From Pengzhenrongella sicca (lineage in GTDB: Bacteria; Actinomycetota; Actinomycetes; Actinomycetales; Cellulomonadaceae), in the NCBI RefSeq assembly GCF_017569225.1, contig NZ_CP071868.1, forward strand, positions 2,108,001 to 2,172,000: a DNA stretch of 64,000 bases, written 5' to 3'. Below, piece by piece: positions 19,093 through 28,026 of the stretch (positions are counted from its first letter, which is position 1; each line of letters opens with the position of its first letter). The notes beneath the pieces were generated by a model, which ran no database searches, had not been told where the DNA came from, and was given only the letters and a program-made list of their open reading frames with translations. The translations under genes were made by a program, and so were the position numbers.

Positions 19093-19601
19093 TCTAGCGG
19101 GAATCGGGGAGCGTGGCCCAACGCACTATAGGTGGCAGTAGGTGCTGCTGGCTCTGACGAAGAGTCGTTAACCGTTTCAGTCCTCAACAGGGCCATCAAG
19201 GGTCTTGGCTCGCACATTCGCCGGGTCGAAGTTGACCGAAATCCGATCAGGTTGGCGCCGAGTTGGCTGCTCGCCTGGCGTGCTGGTTCGCCACTGCATC
19301 GGTGTGCGAGACACGCTTGGAGTCCGGCGCAGGGCGGCGCCAGGGCATGCCCAAAAGGCTCGTCGGGTCGAATCAATCGTGGATTCCCTATTCGTTGGGA
19401 CGAGCGAGCTTCGCCCCAATCAGCCGAAGTGGGTGCATTCGAGGTGATGTGCACGAGAGCGTGATGTTGGATCGGCTGATTTGTGGCGACTGTCAGGCTC
19501 GCCGGTCGAGACGCACGTCACATCTCGGCGGATGGGTTCATTTTGCTTGCTGGCGGCCGATTGAGAGGCGAAAGCCCTATCGACCTTCAAGGAGAATCGC
19601 C
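19093..19601. other. Intergenic region upstream of the chemoreceptor gene
   Basis: About 510 bp without a supported gene. Its GC content and codon-like structure are visibly lower than in the ABC operon before it. The last bases hold GGCGAAAGCC (a small GNRA-type hairpin, about 19567-19576) and the AAGGAGA ribosome binding site of the chemoreceptor. I looked for a c-di-GMP riboswitch here because of the downstream signalling genes and found no match to its conserved core. Confidence 0.45.
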
Positions 19602-21227
19602 ATGAGCTCGACCATCTCCGAACGCCCCGCCGGTTCGCGAGGAAGTCTTTACGCTCGAATGTCGGTCCGGCTGAAGATCTACGCGCTCGTGGCGGTCTTT
19701 TCGATTCTCGCAGCGAGTCTCGGAACCTTTGCGGCGATGAGGATGACGGCGATTGCGGATGATACCGATGCCGCAGCGACGCAGGGTGCTGTGGGTACCG
19801 CACTGGGAGAGCTCAAGGCGGCGGTAGTCGGGTTGCGCCTCAGCGTTCTGGCGGTCGCCACTGCGGCTCCCGCCGACAAGCAGCAGACCTTTACGGACCT
19901 GCAATCCGCCTACGAGACGATGGACACGGCCAAGGCGTCCTATGCGGATATCTACAAGGCGGCCAACGGGGTTCTGCCGTCGAACCTGGAGAAGTTCACC
20001 ACCTCGCTAGCGCAATACCGCGCCATTATCGACGCGAAGGTAATCCCGGCGGCAATGATCGACGACCACGAGGCGTTCGCTGTCGAGATCGTCCCGGCAA
20101 GGAATATCGTCGTCGGCATGCTCGAGGATGTGGCTCTCATCGAGCGGGAGATCGCGGCGGAAATGACAACCCTCGCGCAGAGCTCAGCGGACCAGGCGCG
20201 CACGTCGATCATCACGACGGTAGCGCTGCTGCTCATCTCGATAGTCGTGGGGATCGCGTTCGGCACGGTGATCGCGAACGGAATTCGGCGCGCAGTGTTG
20301 GTTGTGAAGAAGTCGGTCGACGCGATGGCTACGGGTGACCTGACGGTGCGACCCGACGTCAGCGCACGCGATGAGATCGGGCAGATGGCAACGGCCCTGA
20401 TCGTCGCGCAAGACTCTCTGCGCGCAGTGATCTCGGGCGTGGTCGAGACGGCGGGGACCGTCGCCGCCGCAGCTGAAGAGCTGTCGGCAGCGAACACCCA
20501 GGTCGCGGCCGGATCGGAAGAGACGAGCGTCCAGGCAGGAGTCGTTGCCGCGGCAGCGGAGCAGGTCAGCCGCAACGTGCAGACGGTGGCCGCTGGCGCG
20601 GAGCAGATGGGTGCCTCGATCCGCGAGATCGCCCAGAATGCAAACGAGGCCGCAAAGGTTGCGAGCAAGGCGACCGGGGTCGCGGCAACGACGAACGACA
20701 CCGTCACGAAGCTCGGCGTCAGCAGCCAGGAAATCGGCAACGTGGTCAAGACGATCACTTCGATCGCGGAGCAGACGAACTTGCTGGCATTGAACGCGAC
20801 GATAGAGGCCGCGCGGGCCGGGGAGGCAGGCAAGGGGTTTGCCGTCGTGGCGGGGGAGGTCAAGGATCTCGCGCGAGAGACCGCGCGAGCGACTGAGGAG
20901 ATCACCCGACGGGTCGAAGCCATCCAGGCCGACACCGCTGGCGCAGTCGTCGGAATCGGAGAGATCGCCTCGATCATCGCCTCGATCAATGACTACCAAC
21001 TCACCATCGCCTCCGCGGTCGAGGAGCAGACCGCGACGACGAACGAGATGTCCCGCTCCGTGACAGAGGCCGCCACAGGTTCCGGAGAGATCGCCTCAAA
21101 CATCTCTGGCGTCGCCTCGGGCGCAGCGACCTCGAGCGAGGTCCTCGTGCAAATGGGTTCGTCTGTGAATGAGCTCGCCAGGATGTCCGCTGACATGCGC
21201 GAACGCGTCGCGGCCTTCATCTACTAG
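19602..21227 (+). CDS. Methyl-accepting chemotaxis protein
   Basis: Chemoreceptor of 541 residues. Transmembrane helix 1 spans about 24-46 and a four-helix-bundle-type ligand domain about 47-200. Helix 2 (IITTVALLLISIVVGIAFG) lies about 203-222, a HAMP domain about 224-280, and the rest is the long coiled coil that signals to CheA. The hairpin tip EQTNLLALNATIEAARAGEAGKG is intact (about 390-412), so it should interact with CheA/CheW; no C-terminal NWETF-type tether for methylation enzymes is present. ATG 19602 has AAGGAGA seven bases upstream; the frame is open further upstream but without a ribosome site. No che or flagellar genes are in the window, so it is an orphan receptor. Ligand unknown. 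Confidence 0.92.
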   Translation: MSSTISERPAGSRGSLYARMSVRLKIYALVAVFSILAASLGTFAAMRMTAIADDTDAAATQGAVGTALGELKAAVVGLRLSVLAVATAAPADKQQTFTDLQSAYETMDTAKASYADIYKAANGVLPSNLEKFTTSLAQYRAIIDAKVIPAAMIDDHEAFAVEIVPARNIVVGMLEDVALIEREIAAEMTTLAQSSADQARTSIITTVALLLISIVVGIAFGTVIANGIRRAVLVVKKSVDAMATGDLTVRPDVSARDEIGQMATALIVAQDSLRAVISGVVETAGTVAAAAEELSAANTQVAAGSEETSVQAGVVAAAAEQVSRNVQTVAAGAEQMGASIREIAQNANEAAKVASKATGVAATTNDTVTKLGVSSQEIGNVVKTITSIAEQTNLLALNATIEAARAGEAGKGFAVVAGEVKDLARETARATEEITRRVEAIQADTAGAVVGIGEIASIIASINDYQLTIASAVEEQTATTNEMSRSVTEAATGSGEIASNISGVASGAATSSEVLVQMGSSVNELARMSADMRERVAAFIY

Positions 21228-22096
21228 CCCCAATCTGTCACGGGCTGCCGGTCGTGACGGAGCGGTGGCCGTCTGCGCGGTCTGACTCTCGCTTCGGATG
21301 TGACAGGGACCCTCGTCGTTCCGGGGAGACGCCGGTTCCATGGGCCGGGCGTCGCGCGGGTTCGTCCGGCCGATGAGTCGGGGTTCGGCCGAGAATGGCC
21401 AGAGCGCGGTGGCGGCCGATGGCAGCGAGGGCGAGTCCGGCCAAGGCGCTCTGGCGCCGACACGCAGCAGGACGCGCCGGCCGGTGCGGGCCACGGCTGC
21501 CGGGACTGTGAGGAGGCGTACCTGCGGCTGGTTCGGTTGGCAGAGGCGCGGGCGCGCCCGCACGGTCGGAGCCGACCTGATCTACACCGCGGTCGCCACC
21601 AGGACCGGCGATGACTTGATCACTGCGCGTGCAGCGAATGGGCGACCGCTGCCGGTTCATCTTCCACCGCGCTAAGGGCAGAGGCACCTCACGGGTCCGC
21701 CGCGACTACGCCGAGCCGCACGACGCGGACGGGCTCCTGCAGACGTTCATCGGCATCCGCTGCTGAATCATCGGAGGCGACGACTGGATGCGGAGAACTC
21801 CGGCGAACGCGAGTGACGTCGTGTGGTCGCCGCTGTCAGACATTGTCCTGTGCCGGGGCACCGCCCTTGGCCAGCGGATCACCACGCGAGTGCACCGCCG
21901 GGATCGCCAGGGTCTGCCTTCTTGACGGATCGTCACGGCGCGATGACTCTTGGGAGTGGGCGTCGCGGCCTTGAGGTTGTGCGCGCCCATCCGCAGCGCA
22001 TTGGAGGGCGACCATCGTCGACGCGGAGCCAGCTCAGAACCCGTTGAGTCTGCTTGCGGTGTCAAACTACGGCCAGCCGCGTGAGGCGGAGCCGTG
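21228..22096. other. Long intergenic region, possible decayed coding remnants
   Basis: About 870 bp between the chemoreceptor and the first c-di-GMP gene. The strand-plus frames contain short open stretches (for example 21340-21675, and a piece ending RDYAEPHDADGLLQTFIGIRC near 21767), but they lack ribosome sites, switch frame and match no family I recognise. A hairpin with GTCACG/CGTGAC arms sits at about 21236-21257, just after the chemoreceptor stop, and could be a weak terminator. The promoter of the downstream operon is presumably in the last 100 bp. Confidence 0.4.
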
Positions 22097-24352
22097 ATGC
22101 TTGACGCTGGTAGCCGCACGGTCGGGGTCGGTGCGGTGGACGCTCACGAGGAGCGGCGGCGTCGGCAATTCGCGACGTTGCTGGAGCACTCGCCGGATGC
22201 CATTGTGATCGTGGACTCAGAGGGCCGGATCAGTGAGTGGAACCCGGCCGCCGAGGCACTGGTGGGTCGGACGCGGGTGAACGCCATCGGTGTGCTCGTC
22301 GCGGAAATTGTCCCTAGCGAGTACCGGGCGGGATTTGACGCGTTGTGGGCTCGTTTGCTCGACGGTGTTCCGTCCTCAGCGCCAGCCGACGTGTGGCTCG
22401 ACCGGCGAGGGGTCCGGGTTTCCGTCAGGGTGCATATCGCGTCGGTGACCGCGGCCGGACAGTTTGCGGGGGCGGTGGTCATTCTCCGAATTGCTCGCAC
22501 GTGGGACGTCGCATTGGTTTCTGCGGGCCAGGAGGCAAGCAGTGCCGCGGTCGTCGCGGGGGTCGCAGACCAGCTCGTCGGCACAGAAGGCGCCGTCGAC
22601 CTCAGCGTCTTAGAGCTCGACGACTTGACGGGTCTACCCGGGCGGCGTCGGCTTCAGCGTCGCCTGGCGGAGCCGATACCGCCGGGCATGGAGCGAGGTG
22701 TCGCGGTCCTGGACGTGGACGCGTTCGCGCTGGTCAACGAATCACTTGGCCCGGATGCGGGTGACCTCGTGCTCGCTGAGCTCGGCCGAAGGCTCCTGGA
22801 GAGCACAGCCGCCCACGGGTTGGGTCGTTGGCAGGCCGACTCGTTCATGTGGGTGGTGGACGGGGAAGACCCGAGCCCGGCATTGGAGGCGCTCAGCTTG
22901 CAGGTTGCGGTCGCGCTCGACCGTCCGTTCGAGGTGGGCGGGGAGCGTTTGCGCCTGACCGTGAGCATGGGGCTGGTCACCGGCGCTCTCGCACGGGAGC
23001 GCGATCTCGTTGCTGCCGCGATGGATGCGCTACGAACTGCGAAGGAGGCAGGCCGAGACCGGGCGGTCTGGTACGACCGGACGATCGAGCCCAGCACGAC
23101 GCGCGGGCTGCGGTTGGCGAACGATCTACATCGCGGCATCCAGAACGATGAGCTGCGGCTGCACTATCAGCCGATCATGGACCTCGCCTCGAACGACATC
23201 GTCGGCATGGAGGCCTTGGTGCGGTGGGAGCGCCCCGGTGTGGGGCTGCTGAACCCGGTCTCGTTCATCGATGTGGCTGAGCGCACGGGCCAGATCGTCC
23301 AGCTCGGGACCTGGGTTGCGCGCCACGCGTGCGAGATCGCTGCGGGATTGGCGCCGCGCCCCGCCGGGCCGCGCACCGTCAGCATCAACGTCTCGGCGAG
23401 GCAATTGAGCGATCCAGGCCTCGTGGAGATGCTCACCACCGCGTTGCGTGAAACTGGCTGCCCGCCGTCGGCGCTGGTGGTCGAGGTGACCGAGACCGCA
23501 TTGATGGACGACCTGGCCACCGCAGCCACCACCTTGGACACCATCAAAGAGCTCGGCGTCGGCCTCGACCTCGACGACTTCGGCACCGGGTACTCGTCGC
23601 TGCTGTACCTCAAGCACTTCCCGGTGGATCGAATCAAGATCGACCAGTCGTTCGTCGCCGGACTCGGATCCAACTGGGCCGATACCGCGATCGTCGCCTC
23701 GACGATCGCACTCGCCCACAGCATCGGGATCCTCGCCGTGGCTGAGGGCGTCGAGACGCCGCATCAACTCGAGCAGCTGCGCGCGATGGGCTGTGACTTT
23801 GCGCAAGGATTTCTGCTCAGCCGCCCGATCCCGCCCGAAGCCCTCACCGACTGGTTGAACGAATGGGTACCCGAATCGATCAGGCGGGCCCCGCTGCCGA
23901 AACCAGAAGCTCTGCAGGGGTCGGTCGAGCGCGACGACGCCGCAGACGCACGCGACCGGGTGGCCAACCTGCGAGACGCGGTGGCTGACGAGCGCGATCT
24001 GAGTGGCGATGAGCGAGACGACGCCGCCGACGCCCGCGACACACAAGCGGATGCACGCGACGAGCTTGCCGACGCGCGGGATGCCGCCGGCTCTCAGCTC
24101 GAAGCCGGAAAACAGCGCGGGCCGGAGCGATCCGCACCGCTCATCGGCACGGGGGAAACTGCGCCGCGCTCCCCAGTAGAGCTCCACGCTCGCCAGCTGG
24201 ACCTGCGTCGGGACGCTACATCGAGCAGGACGGACGCCGCCCAAGACCGAACCAACAAGGCTGCCGAGCGCGAACAAGCTGAGCGAGACCGAAGTGCGGC
24301 GGACCTTTCCCGCGAGACTGATGCGAGCGGAGGTGGAACTGATGGTCGCTGA
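22097..24352 (+). CDS. PAS-GGDEF(degenerate)-EAL c-di-GMP phosphodiesterase with RD-rich tail
   Basis: Soluble c-di-GMP protein of 751 residues: PAS (about 25-130), GGDEF (about 170-310), EAL (about 345-595), then a charged tail. The GGDEF signature reads WQADSF (245-250), lacking both glycines and the catalytic Glu, so cyclase activity is unlikely. The EAL site is complete: Glu372 (EAL), Asn431, Glu463, Asp493-Asp494 (DDFGTG), Lys514, Glu550 (AEGVET) and Gln570. The tail (about 611-751) repeats short units around RDxxADxRD, predicted highly helical and charged. ATG 22097 has GGAG five bases upstream; GTG 22094 is equivalent. It overlaps the next gene by 11 bp. Prediction: a c-di-GMP hydrolase, with PAS and GGDEF as sensory inputs. 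Confidence 0.88.
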   Translation: MLDAGSRTVGVGAVDAHEERRRRQFATLLEHSPDAIVIVDSEGRISEWNPAAEALVGRTRVNAIGVLVAEIVPSEYRAGFDALWARLLDGVPSSAPADVWLDRRGVRVSVRVHIASVTAAGQFAGAVVILRIARTWDVALVSAGQEASSAAVVAGVADQLVGTEGAVDLSVLELDDLTGLPGRRRLQRRLAEPIPPGMERGVAVLDVDAFALVNESLGPDAGDLVLAELGRRLLESTAAHGLGRWQADSFMWVVDGEDPSPALEALSLQVAVALDRPFEVGGERLRLTVSMGLVTGALARERDLVAAAMDALRTAKEAGRDRAVWYDRTIEPSTTRGLRLANDLHRGIQNDELRLHYQPIMDLASNDIVGMEALVRWERPGVGLLNPVSFIDVAERTGQIVQLGTWVARHACEIAAGLAPRPAGPRTVSINVSARQLSDPGLVEMLTTALRETGCPPSALVVEVTETALMDDLATAATTLDTIKELGVGLDLDDFGTGYSSLLYLKHFPVDRIKIDQSFVAGLGSNWADTAIVASTIALAHSIGILAVAEGVETPHQLEQLRAMGCDFAQGFLLSRPIPPEALTDWLNEWVPESIRRAPLPKPEALQGSVERDDAADARDRVANLRDAVADERDLSGDERDDAADARDTQADARDELADARDAAGSQLEAGKQRGPERSAPLIGTGETAPRSPVELHARQLDLRRDATSSRTDAAQDRTNKAAEREQAERDRSAADLSRETDASGGGTDGR

Positions 24353-26156
24353 TGACAGCCTCGCACTGGTCCTGCGGGACTTTGCGCGCACGATGCTGAC
24401 GGACTTCCCGATCCAGAAGATTCTCGACCATCTGGTGGAGCGCATCGTCGCGATCCTCCCGGTGAGCGCCGCCGGGGTCACCCTGATCGAGCCGGGCCAG
24501 CGCCCGCGATACGTCGCGGCCTCCGACGAGAACGCGTTGCGGTTCGAGCAGCTGCAGTCCAGCCTCGGCGAGGGACCGTGCCTCACAGCCGCCGAGTCAG
24601 GTGAGCCCGTGCTCGTTCCGGACCTGCGTGGGGAGCACCCGTACGCGCGGTTCGGACCGGCCGCGATCGCGGCGGGGATGGCGGCGGTGTTCACCTTTCC
24701 GCTGCGGCACGACAACGGTTGGCTCGGCGCGCTCGACCTGTACCGAGACGAAGTCGGTCCCATCAGCGACAGCGCGCAGCTCGCAGCCCAGACTCTCGCC
24801 GACGTCGCCGCCGCCTACATCATCAACGCCCAGGCCCGCGAAGAGTCCGCGATGCTCGCCGGCTGGCTGCACGACCAGTCGTTACACGACCTGCTGACCG
24901 GCCTGCCGAACCGGGCGCTCCTGCGTCAGCGGCTCCAGCACGCCTCCGAACGCGCGCGCCTCTCCCGCAGCGCCGCGGCCGTCGTGTTCCTCGACCTCGA
25001 CCACTTCACGCGCGTCAACGAAGCGTTCGGGCACGACGTCGGGGACCAGGCGCTCGTGGCCGTGGCCCAACGCCTGTCCGCCCTGACCCACCCGGGGGAC
25101 ACTCTCGCTCGAGTCTCCGGCGACGAGTTCGTATTCCTCGTCGAGGACCTCGCCGACGCCACTGAGGTCGACGACCTCTTGGACCGGATCGATGCAGCGT
25201 TCGCCCAGGAGTACGAGCTGTCCGGGGTCCGCCTCTCGCTGAGTGCCAGCGCCGGCGTGGCGTACTCCCGGCCCGGGGCCGATATCACGGACGATCTCGT
25301 GATCGCCGCCGGCTCGGCGATGGATCAAGCGAAGAACGGGGGCCGGACCGCCGGCACCGGAATCGATTTCGGTGCTGCGCGGCAGACCCATGACCTCAAC
25401 CGGCTCGAGCGTGACCTGACCGCTGCATTTGCTGCAGGGGACCTGCACCTTCGATACCAGCCGAGGGTGCGCGCGCGAGGCGGTGAGTTCACGGGCGTCG
25501 AGGCGCTGCTCTACTGGACCCATCCAACTCTCGGGCACATCCCCGCGCCTATCGCGGTCGCCGCCGCCGAGCGCGGCGGCACGAGCGATCGTCTGAACAC
25601 GTGGGTTCTCGAACGCAGCTGTCGCGACTGGCTCCGGTGGTCCGCCGGTCGCCAGCCGGGGTCTGTCGACCTCTCCGTCAACGTCTCGGCGCGCCAGCTC
25701 ATGAGCCCGGGTTTCCCGAACGCCGTGAGCCAGAGGCTCACGCAGGCAGGCATGAGCGCCCCCGGGCTCATCCTGGAAGTCACCGAGACCATCCTCATCG
25801 AGGACGGCACCCGCGCCCTGCGGACGCTGCAGGAACTGAAGGCACTCGGCATCCGGATCGCGCTCGACAACTTCGGATCCGGTCTCGGTGCGTTCAACTG
25901 CCTGCGCCGCTACCCGCTCGACTTCGTTAAGATCGATCGTTCCCTCGTGAGCAACATGGCCTCCGACCCCAGCTCCGCCTCCATGGTCGCGGCAATCACG
26001 GATCTGTCCCACACCCTCAACATGACGGTCGTCGCAGCAGGCGTCGAAACGACCGAACAGCGAAAGAACGTCGTCAACGCTGGCTGCGACCTCGCCCAGG
26101 GCTATCTCTTCGCTCAACCCATGTCCGCCGCCGCACTCTCGGCCGCGCTCAACTAG
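24342..26156 (+). CDS. GAF-GGDEF-EAL(degenerate) protein, probable diguanylate cyclase
   Basis: Partner of the preceding gene, 604 residues: GAF (about 20-150), GGDEF (about 180-340), EAL (about 355-600). The cyclase signature is RVSGDEF (Ser259 to Phe263), an allowed variant with the catalytic Asp/Glu present. The EAL domain keeps Glu387, Asn447, Glu479, Asp509, Lys530 and Gln586, but the second Asp of DDFG is Asn510 and the Glu of AEGVET is Ala566, both normally needed for metal binding and catalysis. It therefore probably makes rather than breaks c-di-GMP. ATG 24342 has GGAGGTGG about six bases upstream and overlaps the end of the first gene; ATG 24321 is an alternative. Both should be soluble and produced together. 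Confidence 0.87.
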   Translation: MVADDSLALVLRDFARTMLTDFPIQKILDHLVERIVAILPVSAAGVTLIEPGQRPRYVAASDENALRFEQLQSSLGEGPCLTAAESGEPVLVPDLRGEHPYARFGPAAIAAGMAAVFTFPLRHDNGWLGALDLYRDEVGPISDSAQLAAQTLADVAAAYIINAQAREESAMLAGWLHDQSLHDLLTGLPNRALLRQRLQHASERARLSRSAAAVVFLDLDHFTRVNEAFGHDVGDQALVAVAQRLSALTHPGDTLARVSGDEFVFLVEDLADATEVDDLLDRIDAAFAQEYELSGVRLSLSASAGVAYSRPGADITDDLVIAAGSAMDQAKNGGRTAGTGIDFGAARQTHDLNRLERDLTAAFAAGDLHLRYQPRVRARGGEFTGVEALLYWTHPTLGHIPAPIAVAAAERGGTSDRLNTWVLERSCRDWLRWSAGRQPGSVDLSVNVSARQLMSPGFPNAVSQRLTQAGMSAPGLILEVTETILIEDGTRALRTLQELKALGIRIALDNFGSGLGAFNCLRRYPLDFVKIDRSLVSNMASDPSSASMVAAITDLSHTLNMTVVAAGVETTEQRKNVVNAGCDLAQGYLFAQPMSAAALSAALN

Positions 26157-26632
26157 CTCAGCCGGGAGTTGGTGAGACCTGGTTCGCGGGCGGCGGACGC
26201 CGAGAGCCGCTTGGATGTTCGTGTGGCAGGTCGCCCGTGTTCGCCGAGTGTTTGCGTTGCGATCCTCGGTCGCCACGGCCACGCTGAGAACACGGCGCGA
26301 TGGAATCATGACGATTCGCTCCGCCCGATGTCCGCGCGCCGGGAGCTCGAGCCGGCCGCCTCGCCGCTGACGACAGTGTCCTCCACTTCCGAGGCCTCGA
26401 TTCCCGCTCGGAGACTGGCATGACAGCTGGCCGCCGTGCTCCGCGGGATCGAAGGACTCATGCGAAAGAACGACCTTCGCCGCCTTGGCGACTCGGTCGA
26501 TCACCTTGGCGCGCCGTTCGTCGTCCCACCGAGCCCATTGAAGAGCCCTTCAAGGGCGTTCCTCGTGGCTCGTCACTCGCGCTCGTGACGTTCCGTCGAT
26601 GCCGCTCGCAGCGGCTCAGCCGGCCCGGCGGG
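26157..26632. other. Intergenic region between convergent genes
   Basis: About 475 bp between the c-di-GMP gene (plus) and the hydrolase gene (minus). On the minus strand, roughly 26425-26540, a short frame reads ARWDDERRAKVIDRVAKAAK and is closed by a stop just upstream. It could be the relic of a longer gene but matches nothing I can name. No terminator hairpin with a T-run was seen. Confidence 0.35.
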
Positions 26633-27466
26633 TCAAGCGAAGAACTCGGCGAGCACCGGCGCGATCAGGTGGGGGCGGCCGTGCTCGGCCGTATTCGAGG
26701 TGACGCCGTGCCACTGGCCGGCCAGTTCGACGTGCCGCGCACCGGGCACGGCGGCTGCGAGTGCCGCGACAGCCGCACGCAGGTAGGGCCTCGTGGCCGT
26801 TCCGTCGATGAGCAGCGTCTGCGCGGCGAGGTCGGCGAAGTCCGCGATCTTGTCGGCGTTGTCACGCACGACAGCGAGGTCCGCGCCGAGCCCGGACGCC
26901 ACCGACCTCATTCCCGGCGACCGCAACCGCGCTCGCGAGAACGCAGCCAGGACGGGCACCGGTAGGCGGAACATCCATGCCGGTCCCATCTCCGCGACCT
27001 TCATGCCGAGTGCCATGGCCGTGGGCAGGTCGCCCCGCGCGATGGCGTCGTCGACGCGCGTCGTGAGCTCGAGGGGCACCGACCCGTCGATCGACAGCGG
27101 TGGCTCGAAGAGCGCCAACCGGCGGATGCGGGCGTCGGCCAGCGCCGCGCGCGCGGCGATGATCGCTCCGGAGCTCACGCCGAAGACCCGCGTGGCACCG
27201 GTCGCGTCGAGCACCGCGCGGACGTCGCGGACCTCGTCGCCGCTGCCGTGCACCGGATCACCTCCGCTCGACCCGCGGCCGCGGCGGTCCATCAGATGCA
27301 CCCGCAGCCCGTCGCTGAGCAGACCGGCAAGGTCCGAGTGGCTCAGCCCGGTCTGCATCGCCCCGTGGACGACCACGACGTCGGGGCCTGAGCCGATCGA
27401 GTGGAGCCCGATCGCGGTGCCGTCGGGGCAGTCGACCGTCGTGGTGAAGGACTCGAGCGCCGTCAT
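26633..27466 (-). CDS. Alpha/beta hydrolase
   Basis: A 277-residue alpha/beta-hydrolase-fold protein. After a short beta sheet start the oxyanion-hole region reads VVVHGAMQTG, followed by MDRRGRGSSGG. The nucleophile elbow is GVSSGA (canonical GxSxG). A late Asp candidate is in LLIDGTATRP, and the catalytic His candidate is in AGQWHGVTSN near the end. No signal peptide, so cytoplasmic. ATG 27466 faces the MarR gene and the palindrome at 27471-27493 lies directly in front of it, so the MarR protein probably represses it. The natural substrate (ester, lactone or similar) cannot be told from sequence; MarR control suggests a response to a toxic or aromatic compound. Confidence 0.85.
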   Translation of the reverse strand: MTALESFTTTVDCPDGTAIGLHSIGSGPDVVVVHGAMQTGLSHSDLAGLLSDGLRVHLMDRRGRGSSGGDPVHGSGDEVRDVRAVLDATGATRVFGVSSGAIIAARAALADARIRRLALFEPPLSIDGSVPLELTTRVDDAIARGDLPTAMALGMKVAEMGPAWMFRLPVPVLAAFSRARLRSPGMRSVASGLGADLAVVRDNADKIADFADLAAQTLLIDGTATRPYLRAAVAALAAAVPGARHVELAGQWHGVTSNTAEHGRPHLIAPVLAEFFA

Positions 27467-27470
27467 GGCA

Positions 27471-27493
27471 GTTATCTTAGTGACTAAGATAAC
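27471..27493. promoter_or_regulatory. Palindromic operator in the hydrolase/MarR divergent promoter
   Basis: Perfect inverted repeat: GTTATCTTAGT, one central G, ACTAAGATAAC. It starts 5 bp before the hydrolase ATG and ends 19 bp before the MarR ATG, so a bound MarR dimer would block both. The AT-rich arms stand out in this GC-rich genome, and size and symmetry fit MarR-family sites. Binding is inferred. Confidence 0.75.
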
Positions 27494-27512
27494 TGGGTGA
27501 CAAGATGGCGCC

Positions 27513-27980
27513 ATGGGTGAGCGTGACGAGCTGGTGCGCGAGCTGCGCCTGCTCAGCGAGCTGGACTCCACGCAGACCGCAGTGTTCCAGCAGGCCGCCG
27601 CGGCGCAGTACGGTCTCGGCGTCACCGACATGAAGGCGCTCGGCATCGTGTTGCGCGAGGGGCCCAGGTCGGCGGGCGAGCTGATGTCAGACCTGCACCT
27701 GACCTCCGGCGCAGTGACGGGTGTCATCGGCAGGCTCGTCACGGCCGGCGTCGCACGGCGCGAGAGTGATCCTGCCGACGGGCGGAAGGTGATCGTGACC
27801 GTCGACGTGGCCGGACTCGCGGCACGGGAGAACGTCTACCTGCCGATCGGCGACGCCTTTGACGAGCTCTATGCCGAGTACACGGTTGAGCAGCTGCGTT
27901 TCCTTGCCGCCCATCTGGTGCGCTCGACGGAGATCACCCGTGAGCAGACCGCCGCCCTTCATCGGGGTCTGGGCAGCTGA
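27513..27980 (+). CDS. MarR family transcriptional regulator
   Basis: A 155-residue winged-helix regulator. Helical dimer segments flank a reader head: AGELMSDLHLTSGAVTGVIGRLVTAGVARRE (about 51-81) is the helix-turn-helix and DPADGRKVIVTV the wing with the family's conserved Asp-Arg. It should act as a dimeric repressor that releases DNA on binding a small phenolic-like ligand or on oxidation; there is no cysteine, so thiol oxidation is ruled out. It is divergent from the alpha/beta hydrolase and shares a perfect palindrome with it, predicting autorepression and control of the hydrolase. ATG 27513 was chosen; an ATG at 27505 is out of frame. Confidence 0.9.
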   Translation: MGERDELVRELRLLSELDSTQTAVFQQAAAAQYGLGVTDMKALGIVLREGPRSAGELMSDLHLTSGAVTGVIGRLVTAGVARRESDPADGRKVIVTVDVAGLAARENVYLPIGDAFDELYAEYTVEQLRFLAAHLVRSTEITREQTAALHRGLGS

Positions 27981-28026
27981 CCGGGTCAGGCGTGGTGTCC
28001 GGCACCTTCGACCGTCGAGTCCGGGA

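Noticed and set aside
19093-19601. c-di-GMP riboswitch upstream of the chemoreceptor
   Set aside because: Looked for the conserved GEMM core because of the neighbouring signalling genes; no match found.
21340-21767. Possible small gene or transposase remnant between the chemoreceptor and the c-di-GMP genes
   Set aside because: No ribosome binding site, no match to a family, frames change midway; no inverted repeats of an insertion sequence found.
26425-26545. Short minus-strand frame with ARWDDERRAKVIDRVAKAAK
   Set aside because: Reads like protein but is closed by a stop just upstream and has no start or ribosome site; at most a gene relic.
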